The notes below the pieces were generated by a model. That model was not told where the DNA came from. It saw only the letters and a list, made by a program, of their open reading frames with translations, and did not search any database. Shown here one piece after another: positions 1 through 8,434 of a stretch of DNA of 64,000 nucleotides; the first letter of the stretch is position 1, and every line of letters starts with the position of its first letter. Location: the NCBI RefSeq assembly GCF_900142395.1, contig NZ_FRAS01000006.1:1-64000 (forward strand), in the 5' to 3' direction. This stretch comes from Hymenobacter psychrotolerans DSM 18569. GTDB taxonomy: Bacteria; Bacteroidota; Bacteroidia; Cytophagales; Hymenobacteraceae. Both the position numbers and the translations under genes were made by a program.

Positions 1-274
1 AAACGCCAAAACTGGCCGCCTGGTGTTCTTGCAGGGCATTGCTTTTCAGGTAGGTGAGCAGAAAAAACAGCTTCACATCGCTGCCCGCCAGCACCGCCGT
101 CGGCCGTTCGCGGTGAGCCGGAAACTGCCGCCGCTTCCCCGCCAGCGTATGCCAGCGGTGGTGCCGCTCCCAGGCCGGCGCGAAGGCGGTGAGCAAGTCG
201 TCAAACTCGGCCACGTGCAGGCTGGTCAGGGCCAGAAACTGCCGGGGCCGCTCGCGTAAGGCACGGTAATCCAT
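1..274 (-). CDS. IS5-family-like transposase, N-terminal part
   Basis: Reading leftwards from an ATG at 274 there is an open frame of 91 codons that runs off the left edge. It starts MDYRALRERPRQFLALTSLH and continues with a basic, helix-rich stretch ending KLFFLLTYLKSNALQEHQAA, which resembles the N-terminal helix-turn-helix region of IS5-group DDE transposases in Bacteroidota. The DDE catalytic core would lie outside the window, so catalytic residues cannot be checked. It sits directly downstream, on the same strand, of a surface protein gene that stops abruptly, which fits an insertion. Family assignment is from sequence style only; another DDE-type transposase family is possible. Confidence 0.6.
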   Translation of the reverse strand, partial: MDYRALRERPRQFLALTSLHVAEFDDLLTAFAPAWERHHRWHTLAGKRRQFPAHRERPTAVLAGSDVKLFFLLTYLKSNALQEHQAASFGV

Positions 275-302
275 GCCCAAATCTACGGCTGCTCCTCGCG
301 GA

Positions 303-983
303 TTAACTTAGCCACCTTTTCCGAATTAGGTCTACTGTAATGACGGGCTGCGGGTGCACGCCGGTATCGTTGAGCAGGAAGCTAAGGTAATTCTGTTGGT
401 CTGTCTTTATGATTAACCACATATCCCGGCCATTGGCATGCCGAACGGCAGCAATGTCGGTTGCAGCCAAGCCCTGATTACCAGTAACAGTCCCCTGAGG
501 CAGTTGTATCAGACTGTCTCGGGCTACTACTTCTCCCAGGCCTCCCTGCCGACGCATATCCACCACGAAATAGGTGAGGTTGGGCGGCGGGTAATTTGTG
601 GTCAAACCGATATCTACCCAGTGCTTAGGGGTGAATACATAGTAGCGCCCCGGCCGGCCGGGCTGGGGCAGCGCCATTACTTCATATCCGAAATATACAG
701 GTCCGCCGAGTTGCCCTCCGACCATCAGCTGAAAATTGCGGTTCAGGATTCGGTTGCCTTCTGCTATAAACTGCAGCGTACCGGCACTATCCGAAACGGA
801 GCAGACATCCCGGTACAGGTCTGGCGCGCCTAGGGGAAGCGGGGCGGCCGCGCCACTCAGAAAGCTTATCCCGGCTCTATTGCCAAAATACCAGTTGTAA
901 TACTCCCGTTGCGCCAGAGCTTCGGGCTGCAACCAGCCACAAAGCAGACCGAGCAGCAGGCTGATGGGGCATAGTTGTTTCAT
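303..983 (-). pseudogene. Secreted Bacteroidota surface protein, truncated by the neighbouring IS
   Basis: The 226-residue frame begins with a clear signal peptide (MKQLCPISLLLGLLCGWLQP, then ALAQ) followed by the motif YYNWYFGNRAGISF at about residues 28-41. That NWYFGxxAGxxF motif opens many very long secreted Bacteroidota proteins that end in a type IX secretion sorting domain. Here the frame ends after about 220 residues with IRKRWLS and the transposase begins 28 bases further on, so the 3' part (repeats and sorting domain) is missing or lies beyond the IS. The junction is probably within 303-330. It could still be secreted, but without a sorting domain it should not be anchored. Divergent from pseC. 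Confidence 0.65.
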
Positions 984-1065
984 ATAGCCAACCTAATATT
1001 CTGATAGCAACAGATACTGGTAAAATTAACCGAAACCAGGAAGTATGCAATGCCGCCCGGTTGCG

Positions 1066-1073
1066 TATTTTTG
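1066..1073 (+). promoter_or_regulatory. TAnnTTTG promoter box for pseC
   Basis: TATTTTTG matches the Bacteroidota -7 consensus TAnnTTTG. The last base is exactly 6 bases before the A of the pseC ATG, so transcription should begin at or next to the start codon, giving a leaderless message. Confidence 0.6.
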
Positions 1074-1078
1074 CCCTC

Positions 1079-2248
1079 ATGCCCACTTTCCAGCCCTCCC
1101 GTCCCATTGCCTACGGCCGCCAGCACATCACCAATGAGGATGTGCAGGCTGTGGTGGAAACTCTGCACTCCGACTACCTTACGCAGGGCCCGAAGGTGGC
1201 TGAGTTTGAGGAGAAATTCGCGGAATACATTGGGGTGAAGTATGCGGTGGCTGTGAGCAACGGCACAGCAGCGCTACACCTGTGTGCGCTGGCGCTGGGC
1301 GTGCAGCCCGGCCAGCGCGTCATCACCACGCCCATCACCTTCGCGGCCTCTGCCAACTGCGTGCGCTACTGCGGCGGTGAAGTACATTTCGCGGACATTG
1401 ACCCAGCCACGGCCCTGATTGACCTACAGGCGGTGCGCCGGCTGCTGGAAAGCCACCCCAAGGGCCACTTCCACGGTTTGATTCCGGTGGACTTTGCCGG
1501 GCTGGCCGTGAATCTGGAGCAAGCCCGGCAGCTGGCCGACGAGTTTGGCCTCTGGATTATCGAGGACGCCTGCCACGCGCCGGGCGGCTTTTTCACCGAC
1601 TCGCAGGGCCGGGAGCAGCGCTGCGGCAACGGGCAGTTTGCCGACCTGGCCATCTTCAGCTTTCACCCCGTCAAGCACATTGCGACTGGCGAGGGCGGCA
1701 TGATCACGACCAACCGCGAAGACCTGTACCAGGAGCTGCTGAAGCTGCGCACGCACGGCATCACGAAGGACCCAGGCCAGATGAGCCGCAACGACGGCGG
1801 CTGGTACATGGAAATGCAGGAGCTGGGCTACAACTACCGCATGCCCGACATGCTCTGCGCGCTGGGTATCAGCCAGCTGACCCGCGCCGACGAGGGCCTG
1901 GCCCGCCGCCGCCAGCTGGCCGCCCGCTACGATGCCGCTTTTGCCGAAATGCCCGCCGTGCAGCCGCTGGCCGCCACTGAGGGCCACGCCTACCACCTCT
2001 ACGTGATTCAGGTGCCCGACCGCAAAGCCCTGTATGACGCGCTGCGCGAGCGGCAGATTTTTGCGCAGGTGCACTACATTCCGGTGCATACGATGCCCTA
2101 CTACCAGGACCTGGGCTGGCAGCCCGGCAACTTTCCGCTGGCTGAAACCTATTATGCGCACTGCCTCAGCATCCCGCTTTTCCCCAGCCTCTCAGATGAG
2201 GAGCAGCAGTACGTCATCGACTGCATTCGGGAAATTGTGGCTGAATAA
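1079..2248 (+). CDS. pseC: PseC-type UDP-4-amino sugar aminotransferase
   Basis: A PLP-dependent DegT/DnrJ/EryC1/StrS aminotransferase of 389 residues, best matched to PseC, which transfers an amino group to the 4-keto sugar made by PseB in pseudaminic acid synthesis. Visible family features are YGRQHITNEDV near the N-terminus, the NGTAALHL cofactor-phosphate loop (61-68), Asp163 in IEDACHAPGG and the PLP lysine Lys199 in SFHPVKHIATGEGG. An upstream in-frame TTG at 1061 would add six residues, but ATG 1079 matches the family start and sits just behind a promoter box. It heads the cluster with the cytidylyltransferase, pseG-pseH and pseI. The substrate is inferred from these neighbours. Confidence 0.88.
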   Translation: MPTFQPSRPIAYGRQHITNEDVQAVVETLHSDYLTQGPKVAEFEEKFAEYIGVKYAVAVSNGTAALHLCALALGVQPGQRVITTPITFAASANCVRYCGGEVHFADIDPATALIDLQAVRRLLESHPKGHFHGLIPVDFAGLAVNLEQARQLADEFGLWIIEDACHAPGGFFTDSQGREQRCGNGQFADLAIFSFHPVKHIATGEGGMITTNREDLYQELLKLRTHGITKDPGQMSRNDGGWYMEMQELGYNYRMPDMLCALGISQLTRADEGLARRRQLAARYDAAFAEMPAVQPLAATEGHAYHLYVIQVPDRKALYDALRERQIFAQVHYIPVHTMPYYQDLGWQPGNFPLAETYYAHCLSIPLFPSLSDEEQQYVIDCIREIVAE

Positions 2249-2289
2249 GCACACGTGAAGTAGCCGAATACCTGCTTCAAGCTTCCGCC

Positions 2290-2323
2290 CATTCACTCAT
2301 CCACTCACTCACGCATCCACTCA
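2290..2323 (+). repeat. Short-period intergenic repeat, single arm
   Basis: The gap between pseC and the next gene is a run of related tetrads and octads of the ATTCACTC/ATCCACTC kind. It resembles one arm of the palindromes at 48,546 and 60,041, but no opposite arm is present. The TTG start of the next gene lies at its right end. Confidence 0.5.
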
Positions 2324-3049
2324 TTGCAAAACGTTGGCATCATTTCGCAGGCCCGCATGACCAGCACCCGGCTGCCGGGCAAAGTGCTGCTGCCGGTGGC
2401 GGGCCAGCCTCTGCTGCACTACCACGTGGCGCGGCTGCAAGCCAGCGGCTTACCGCTGTATCTGGCTACTACCACGAATGCCACCGATGATCCGCTGGCG
2501 GCTTTTGCCGAAACCTACCAGCTGCCCTGCACCCGCGGCGACGAGCACGACGTGCTGAGCCGCTACTGGTTGTGCGCGGTCCAGCATAAGCTGGACGTAC
2601 TTGTGCGCGTGACTTCCGACTGTCCGCTGCTTGATGGCGAGGTACTGGCCGAAGGGGTGCAGGAATACCTGCAGGCCAACGATCCGCGCCTGTACCTGTC
2701 AAATGTGCTGGAGCGCACGTTTCCGCGCGGCTTCGACTTCGAGGTGTTTTCGCGGGAGCTGCTGGAAGAAGCTTTCGAGCGGGCCACGCTGCCCTCCGAC
2801 CGGGAGCATGTGACGCCGTACATTCATCAGAACCGCTCCGGCCGCGTCCGGTTCCGGCATATCACGCGCCCCACTGACCGCAGCAGCTACCGCCTCACCG
2901 TGGATACGGCCGAAGATTTCGAGCTGATGCGGCAGCTAATAGAAACCTACGGGGCCGCCACGCTTTCCGCCGAAGACCTGATTGCGCTGCTGGACCAGCA
3001 CCCCGAGCTGGTGGCCCTGAACGCTCACATCGAACAGAAAAAACTCTGA
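2324..3049 (+). CDS. pseF: SpsF/PseF-type cytidylyltransferase
   Basis: A 241-residue protein of the SpsF branch of the CTP transferase family. The N-terminus reads GIISQARMTSTRLPGKVLLP, the nucleotide-binding signature, followed by VTSDCPLLD around residue 98, a typical acidic metal-binding region. In this setting it most likely activates pseudaminic acid with CMP. The start is a TTG at 2324: the first ATG (2357) falls inside the conserved signature, so the unusual start is needed to complete the domain. Its stop overlaps the start of the next gene by one base (TGATG), which indicates translational coupling. The pseF symbol is assigned by context; SpsF relatives can act on other sugars. Confidence 0.78.
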   Translation: MQNVGIISQARMTSTRLPGKVLLPVAGQPLLHYHVARLQASGLPLYLATTTNATDDPLAAFAETYQLPCTRGDEHDVLSRYWLCAVQHKLDVLVRVTSDCPLLDGEVLAEGVQEYLQANDPRLYLSNVLERTFPRGFDFEVFSRELLEEAFERATLPSDREHVTPYIHQNRSGRVRFRHITRPTDRSSYRLTVDTAEDFELMRQLIETYGAATLSAEDLIALLDQHPELVALNAHIEQKKL

Positions 3050-4542
3050 TGCCTCTTCCCCGCCTGCTCCTGCGCGCCGACGGCAACTCCCGCATTGGGC
3101 TGGGCCACGTGATGCGGCTACTGGCGCTGGCGGAAATCCTGCGCGAGGAAGCCACTGAGTGCCTGTTTCTGGTGCGGGAACCCGGCCCGAAGCTACAGGC
3201 CCAGCTTGCAGCGGCCGGCTGCACCGTGCTGGAAGTGCCCGTGCAGCCGCTGGCCGAAGAAGCCGCGTGGTTGGTACGCCACATCCTGCGCGCTACCGAT
3301 ATTCTGGTGCTCGACGGCTATGCTTTCACCTACAGCTACCAGCATACGGTGCGCGGCGCGGTGGCCCGCCTCGTGTACCTGGATGATCTGCACAGCTTTC
3401 CGCTGGCCGCCGATATGGTTCTGAATCCGGCAGGCGGCATCAGCCTCAGCCAGTATGAAATGCGCCAGCCCGGCGCGCGCCTGCTGGCTGGCCCGGCCTA
3501 CGCGCCGCTGCGGCGGGTTTTCCGTCAGGCTTCCCAAGAGCCCGCCTCCACTGCCCCGCCCGATACCGTATTGGTCTGCCTCGGTGGGGCCGACCCCACG
3601 CACCAGACGCGGCATGTAGCGGCGGCCCTGCTGGCGCTGCCCACGGTGGTGCAGGTACACGCCGTGCTGGGCAGTGCCTATGCCGGCTGGGACGAGCTGC
3701 ACGCCTGGGCGGTGCAGCAGCCTCGCCTCGTGCTGCACCGCAATCTGCCGGCGGACGAGTTGGTGGGGCTGATGCGCCGGTGCGGGGCGGCCGTGTGCTC
3801 GCCTAGCACCGTCAGCTACGAGTATTGCGCGGCGGGTGGCGGCATCCTGCTGCTGCTGCCCGTGGCCGATAACCAGCACGATATCAATCAGTATCTGCGC
3901 GAAACAGGGCTGGCCCTGCCCTACCCCAGCGCCCCGAATGTGCTGACTTCGGCGGAAGCGGGCAAACTGGCGGCGCAGCTACGGCAACGGCAGCGGCAGG
4001 TATTTGATGGCCTGGCGCCGGTGCGGCTGCGCCAGGAGTTCCGGGCCCTGCAGCTGCCGGCTCCGCCGTTTCACCTGCGCCCCGCCCGCCCCACCGACTC
4101 GGCCCAGCTGCTGGCCTGGACCAACGACCCCACGGTTCGGCAGCATTCATTCAACCCCAACCCGGTGCCGCAGGCGGAGCACGAACGGTGGTTTGCCGCT
4201 CGCCTCGCCGACGCGAACAGCTTACTGCTGGTGGCCGAAGACGCTGCGTCGGGCCGGCCGGTAGGGCTGATCCGGTTTCAGTTGGAGAGCACGCAAGCCA
4301 CGCTCAGCTACCTGCTTGATGCTGCCTACCGGGGCCGGGGACTGGCGCCGCTGCTGCTGCTGGCGGGCACCCGCTTAGCGGTGCAGCATTTCCCGCAGGC
4401 ACAGCAGGTGCTGGGGCACGTGCAAACCACTAATACAGCTTCATTAAAGGCTTTCGAGCGGGCTGGCTTTCGCTTATCTACCCAGCCCCTCACGCCGGCC
4501 CCCAACTCTGTCTCGTTTGTTTGGGAAGCTGCAGGAGTTTAG
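3049..4542 (+). CDS. pseG: PseG-PseH fusion: UDP-sugar hydrolase plus N-acetyltransferase
   Basis: A 497-residue two-domain protein. Residues 1 to about 335 are PseG/SpsG-like: the N-terminus RADGNSRIGLGHVMRLLALA is the hallmark loop of the GT-B-fold UDP-sugar hydrolase that removes UDP from the diacetamido-trideoxy-altrose precursor. Residues 341-497 (starting FHLRPARPTDSAQLLAW) are a GNAT acetyltransferase with an acetyl-CoA loop YRGRGLAP at 426-433, the fold of PseH, which acetylates the 4-amino group. PseH acts just before PseG, so the fusion joins consecutive steps. PseG and PseH are usually separate proteins. Starts one base inside the preceding stop codon. Confidence 0.85.
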   Translation: MPLPRLLLRADGNSRIGLGHVMRLLALAEILREEATECLFLVREPGPKLQAQLAAAGCTVLEVPVQPLAEEAAWLVRHILRATDILVLDGYAFTYSYQHTVRGAVARLVYLDDLHSFPLAADMVLNPAGGISLSQYEMRQPGARLLAGPAYAPLRRVFRQASQEPASTAPPDTVLVCLGGADPTHQTRHVAAALLALPTVVQVHAVLGSAYAGWDELHAWAVQQPRLVLHRNLPADELVGLMRRCGAAVCSPSTVSYEYCAAGGGILLLLPVADNQHDINQYLRETGLALPYPSAPNVLTSAEAGKLAAQLRQRQRQVFDGLAPVRLRQEFRALQLPAPPFHLRPARPTDSAQLLAWTNDPTVRQHSFNPNPVPQAEHERWFAARLADANSLLLVAEDAASGRPVGLIRFQLESTQATLSYLLDAAYRGRGLAPLLLLAGTRLAVQHFPQAQQVLGHVQTTNTASLKAFERAGFRLSTQPLTPAPNSVSFVWEAAGV

Positions 4543-4586
4543 ACAGGAGCCGCGGCGCTTCGGTGCGGCCTTCGTTTCTTTGCAGT

Positions 4587-5627
4587 ATGAATATCTCCTT
4601 TGGCTCCCGCCTCATTGGCTCCGACCAGCCGCCGCTTATTATTGCCGAGCTCAGCGGCAACCACAACCAGGACCTCAACCGCGGCCTGGCCATTGTGGAT
4701 GCCATGGCCGCGGCTGGTGCCCACGCCATTAAGCTGCAGACCTACACCGCCGACACGATGACGCTGCCCGGCGCCTACCGCATAGACGACCCCAATTCGC
4801 TGTGGTTTGGGCGCGAGCTGCACGAGCTGTACCAGGAGGCGCACACGCCCTGGGAGTGGCACCAGCCGCTGTTTGAGCGGGCCCGGCAGCACGGCATGCT
4901 GGCGTTTAGCTCGCCTTTCGATGAAACGGCCGTGGATTTCCTGGAAACCCTGGACGTGCCGGCCTACAAGATTGCCTCCTTCGAAAACACCGACTGGCCC
5001 TTGCTGCGCCGCGTGGCCGCTACCGGCAAGCCCGTGATTATGAGCACGGGCGCCAGCACGCTGGCCGAAGTGGCCGAGGCGGTGCAGGTGCTGCGCGAAG
5101 CCGGCTGCCGCGAGTTGGTGCTGCTGAAGTGCACCAGCACCTACCCCGCCACGCCCCAGAACACCAACCTGCGCACCCTCCCGCACTTCCAGCAGCTCTT
5201 CCCCGATGCCCTGGTAGGCCTCTCCGACCACACCATGGGCGTGGGCGCCGCCGTAGCCGCCGTGGCTCTGGGAGCCTGCGTGGTAGAAAAGCACGTAACC
5301 CTACGCCGCGCCGATGGCGGCGTGGATTCGGCGTTTTCATTGGAACCTGAGGAAGTAGCCCAGCTGGTCACGGAAACCGAGCGAGCCTGGCAGGCGCTGG
5401 GGCAGGTGCAGTATGGGGTGCAGCGCGCCGAGGAGAAAAGCCGCCTCTACAAACGCAGCCTCTACGTGGCCCAGGACATCCGGGCCGGCGAGTTGTTCAC
5501 GACTGAAAACCTGCGCGTGGTGCGCCCTGGTGACGGTCTGCCCCCCCGCTACTACGACCAGCTGCTGGGCAAACCCGCCCGGCAGAATCTGGCGGCCGGT
5601 ACGCCGCTTACCTGGGACGCTCTGTAG
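4587..5627 (+). CDS. pseI: Pseudaminic acid synthase
   Basis: A 346-residue NeuB-family synthase that condenses phosphoenolpyruvate with the 6-carbon sugar released by PseG to form pseudaminic acid. The TIM-barrel part shows LIIAELSGNHNQDL near the N-terminus, KLQTYTADTMT, and GLSDHTMGVG with VEKHVTL near the end of the barrel. From about residue 288 (KRSLYVAQDIRAGEL) comes the SAF/antifreeze-like C-terminal domain that closes the partner active site. The frame is open further upstream, but ATG 4587 gives the family start MNISFGSRLIG. It begins 44 bases after the fusion gene and ends 8 bases before the glycosyltransferase, so all are probably one operon. Confidence 0.9.
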   Translation: MNISFGSRLIGSDQPPLIIAELSGNHNQDLNRGLAIVDAMAAAGAHAIKLQTYTADTMTLPGAYRIDDPNSLWFGRELHELYQEAHTPWEWHQPLFERARQHGMLAFSSPFDETAVDFLETLDVPAYKIASFENTDWPLLRRVAATGKPVIMSTGASTLAEVAEAVQVLREAGCRELVLLKCTSTYPATPQNTNLRTLPHFQQLFPDALVGLSDHTMGVGAAVAAVALGACVVEKHVTLRRADGGVDSAFSLEPEEVAQLVTETERAWQALGQVQYGVQRAEEKSRLYKRSLYVAQDIRAGELFTTENLRVVRPGDGLPPRYYDQLLGKPARQNLAAGTPLTWDAL

Positions 5628-5635
5628 GCCAGTTT

Positions 5636-6940
5636 ATGCCCGCTGCTCCCGTACCGCCCACTATTACGGCCCGTCTGCGCGACATACTGCAGCTGCGGTT
5701 CACGGACCTGTTTGCGGCCCTGCCGCCCCGTATGCTGGAGCCCATTTCGCCGGCAAATCCGCTGAAGCGGCTGGCAAAGGTGCTGGGCTACGCGGGACTA
5801 CGGCTGGTAGGCAACGTATTTCAGCCCGTGCGCAACCCGGAGCAGCTACGGGGGGCGGTGTGGCTGTACGTGGTGAGCCAGAACAACTACGAAGCGCTTC
5901 AATTTCTGCGGGACACCCGGCCGGACGCCGTGCTGGTAGCCAGCCAAAGCAAGCAGATTGGGCGCTACAACGCGGTGGTGAACCGGCTGTCGTTGCGGCG
6001 GAAGCTGCTATACTACTGGCAGTTTCCACTGGCGCTACTTGGGCTGCGGCGCACGGAAGGGGCGCGGGCCTGGCGGTTTTTCGACCTTGTTTTTAACGCC
6101 ATCGGCTACTACGAGGTATACCGGAGGGCTCTTCGTCACTATCGACCTAAAGCGGTGGTCTTCGCCAACGACCATAACGACGATGCGCGCGCCCTGCTGC
6201 TGGCCTGCCAGACCGAAGGCATCCCGACTGCCTACGTGCAGCACGCCAGCGTCAGCACCAACTTCCCGCCGCTGGGCTTCGACCTGAGTTTGCTGGAAGG
6301 CCAGGATGCGCTGGACAAATACCGGCAGTGCGGGCCGGTACGTGGCCGAGTAGAGCTGATAGGAATGCCGAAAGCGGATGCTTTTCTAGCTCGCAAAAAC
6401 CAGCATCCGCGGGTGCAGCGGGTGGGAATTGCGTGCAACACGCTGGACAGCACCGAGGCTATTACAGAAACGGTGGCGTATCTTGTGGACGAATTTCCGA
6501 CGCTCGTTTTCACCTTCCGCCCCCACCCCGGCGACCCGCGCGACTTTCGGTTTTTAGGCCACCAGCACCCACAACTGCTGTTTTCGGATGCACGCAACGA
6601 AAACGTGTTCGAGTTTCTGCAGCAGCAGGATGCCCTGATAGCCGCCGACACCAGCACGCATCTGGAAGCTACCTTGCTGAATGTAGCAAGCCTGTATTTC
6701 CGTTTCGGCACCCATGCCGTGGCCGACGACTACTATGGCTACGTGGCGCGTGGCCTGGTAGAGCGCGCCCGCACACTGCCGGAATTGGCAGCGCTGCTGC
6801 GCCGCTATCAGCAGTACAAACCGGCCGACTTGTACCAGCGTGCGGCCTACTACAATGCCACGCTCGGCACCCCTGACGAAGGCCACAGCCAGCAGCGCGC
6901 GGCACGGCTGCTCGATGAGTGGCTGAAAACTGTGGCGTAA
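5636..6940 (+). CDS. GT-B-like glycosyltransferase, candidate pseudaminyltransferase
   Basis: A 434-residue protein with no signal peptide. Two Rossmann-like halves are visible: an N-terminal half ending VVFANDHNDDARALLLACQ and IPTAYVQHASVS, and a C-terminal half with FTFRPHPGDPRDF (about residues 285-297) and ALIAADTSTHLEATL. The RPHPGD stretch and the SxHLEA loop are typical of GT-B enzymes of the CDP-glycerol glycerophosphotransferase/polysialyltransferase style, which use CMP- or CDP-linked donors. Sitting 8 bases after pseI, it is a good candidate to transfer CMP-pseudaminic acid, but acceptor and donor are not proven by sequence. The Lys/Arg-rich middle could help membrane association. 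Confidence 0.6.
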   Translation: MPAAPVPPTITARLRDILQLRFTDLFAALPPRMLEPISPANPLKRLAKVLGYAGLRLVGNVFQPVRNPEQLRGAVWLYVVSQNNYEALQFLRDTRPDAVLVASQSKQIGRYNAVVNRLSLRRKLLYYWQFPLALLGLRRTEGARAWRFFDLVFNAIGYYEVYRRALRHYRPKAVVFANDHNDDARALLLACQTEGIPTAYVQHASVSTNFPPLGFDLSLLEGQDALDKYRQCGPVRGRVELIGMPKADAFLARKNQHPRVQRVGIACNTLDSTEAITETVAYLVDEFPTLVFTFRPHPGDPRDFRFLGHQHPQLLFSDARNENVFEFLQQQDALIAADTSTHLEATLLNVASLYFRFGTHAVADDYYGYVARGLVERARTLPELAALLRRYQQYKPADLYQRAAYYNATLGTPDEGHSQQRAARLLDEWLKTVA

Positions 6941-7032
6941 GGCTTAGCTTCGCCTGCTCTCAGCAGCACTGGCAGCCGCTGGCAGGTGCCGGCCATTTCC
7001 AACTTGGCGTGATACTCCCTCCTCTTCCTTCC

Positions 7033-8379
7033 GTGGCACCTGTTTCAGCCGAAGTGCGGCGAGCGTACGTGCTGCACCATTTCTGGCAGGCTTATGAGTC
7101 CGTACCGGTTGGTGTAGCTATAGGCTACGCGAGTGAGCAGCCACAGGTGGAAATAGCTGATTGCGCCGACGGTTTTTTTGCGGGCCAGGAACCCTACCCT
7201 GCCGCTCCGGCACATCGGACTTGGCGGGGCCGAGAGCTGCCGTTTTTCTTCGCCCCCCATCCGGAGCAGCCACTGCTGGAGCTGCTGCCCGGCAACCGCG
7301 CGCGCATCAACTTCGACCTGTTTGCGGCGGCCTTTTATCTGCTCAGCGGCTGGCAGGAGTTCTTCTCTGATGAACGGGACCGGCACGGCCGTTTTCCGTA
7401 CGCGGCCAGCGTGCAGCAGCGCTACGGCTTCGTGGCCGTGCCAGTAGTAAACCACTACTTCGATATCCTGAAAACGGCCGTAGAGCATGCGGCAGGACAA
7501 CCCCTGACTCCGCGCTGCTGGGTAGATGGCGCGCCTTTCGCCACCTTCATCACGCACGATATCGACGAGCTGCACAGTGCCTGGAAGGCGCCTGCCAAAG
7601 CGGCTCTGCACCAGCGCAACTGGCTACGCTTCGGGCAGCATATCTGGCGTCATTTCACCCAACCTGACGCCTGGAACAATCTAGAGATAGTACAAAAAAT
7701 AATTCACGGATATGGTGCCAGAAGCACCTTTTTTCTGTTGCCGGAACACCAGAAAGCAGCAAACGGTACTCCCAATGCCGACTATATCTTCTCCACTATC
7801 TATCGGCGGTCAGCTGAGCTGCTGAAAAACGGGGCCGAACTGGCCGTGCATGGCAGCATCGGCACCTCCACCAACCCCCAGAAACTGCGGAAGCAATGCG
7901 CTCAGCTCCCCGGAAAAGTGCTTGGCAACCGGTTTCACTACCTGTACTGGGAGCCGCGCACTACCCCTTTCGTTCTGGCTGAGACCGGAATTGCCTACGA
8001 CTCGACGCTGGGATTTGCGGAGCATTTCGGCTTCCGTCACTCCTATTGCCTGCCGTTTCAGCCGTTCAATTTTCTGGCCGGCAAGCCTTTCGACTTCCTG
8101 GAAATCCCACTTAATGTGATGGATGCCACGCTGCATCATCCTAACTACCTGCAGTTGGGGCCGGAGGAAATTCTGCCCGCTCTCACGCCCATGTTCCAGG
8201 AGATTGAGCGGTTTGGGGGCGTGTGCACGCTGCTCTGGCACAACGACCACTTCGACCCGGCCAACGAAACCACCGGCCCGCGCCAGTTCGCGGAACTGAT
8301 GCAGTACCTTCGCAGCCGTAACACGGCCTTCGTCAACGGCGCAGATATTTGCGCAACAATGCGCCATCTGTCATCCTGA
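7033..8379 (+). CDS. Polysaccharide deacetylase family protein (DUF7033 plus NodB-like)
   Basis: A carbohydrate esterase 4-like protein. The N-terminal part resembles the DUF7033 region found before deacetylase domains in Bacteroidota, and the catalytic part has FITHDIDELHS (metal-binding Asp motif), AVHGSIGTS (histidine motif) and the late CTLLWHNDHFD. GTG 7033 gives a start in register with the domain; an upstream GTG at 6919 would extend it by 38 residues and overlap the glycosyltransferase by 22 bases, so the start is uncertain. Probably trims acetyl groups from the surface glycan made by this cluster. The last codons and the TGA lie inside a dispersed GTCATCCTGAGC repeat. Confidence 0.75.
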   Translation: MAPVSAEVRRAYVLHHFWQAYESVPVGVAIGYASEQPQVEIADCADGFFAGQEPYPAAPAHRTWRGRELPFFFAPHPEQPLLELLPGNRARINFDLFAAAFYLLSGWQEFFSDERDRHGRFPYAASVQQRYGFVAVPVVNHYFDILKTAVEHAAGQPLTPRCWVDGAPFATFITHDIDELHSAWKAPAKAALHQRNWLRFGQHIWRHFTQPDAWNNLEIVQKIIHGYGARSTFFLLPEHQKAANGTPNADYIFSTIYRRSAELLKNGAELAVHGSIGTSTNPQKLRKQCAQLPGKVLGNRFHYLYWEPRTTPFVLAETGIAYDSTLGFAEHFGFRHSYCLPFQPFNFLAGKPFDFLEIPLNVMDATLHHPNYLQLGPEEILPALTPMFQEIERFGGVCTLLWHNDHFDPANETTGPRQFAELMQYLRSRNTAFVNGADICATMRHLSS

Positions 8380-8392
8380 GCGGCGCGAAGGA
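8369..8392 (+). repeat. Half copy of a dispersed TGAGC repeat
   Basis: GTCATCCTGAGCGGCGCGAA is closely related to the arms of the palindrome at 14,624-14,708. Only one arm is present, and it provides the stop codon of the deacetylase gene. Confidence 0.55.
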
Positions 8393-8434
8393 AACAGACC
8401 TATTACCTCATTACCACCTCACCTCACCACTATT

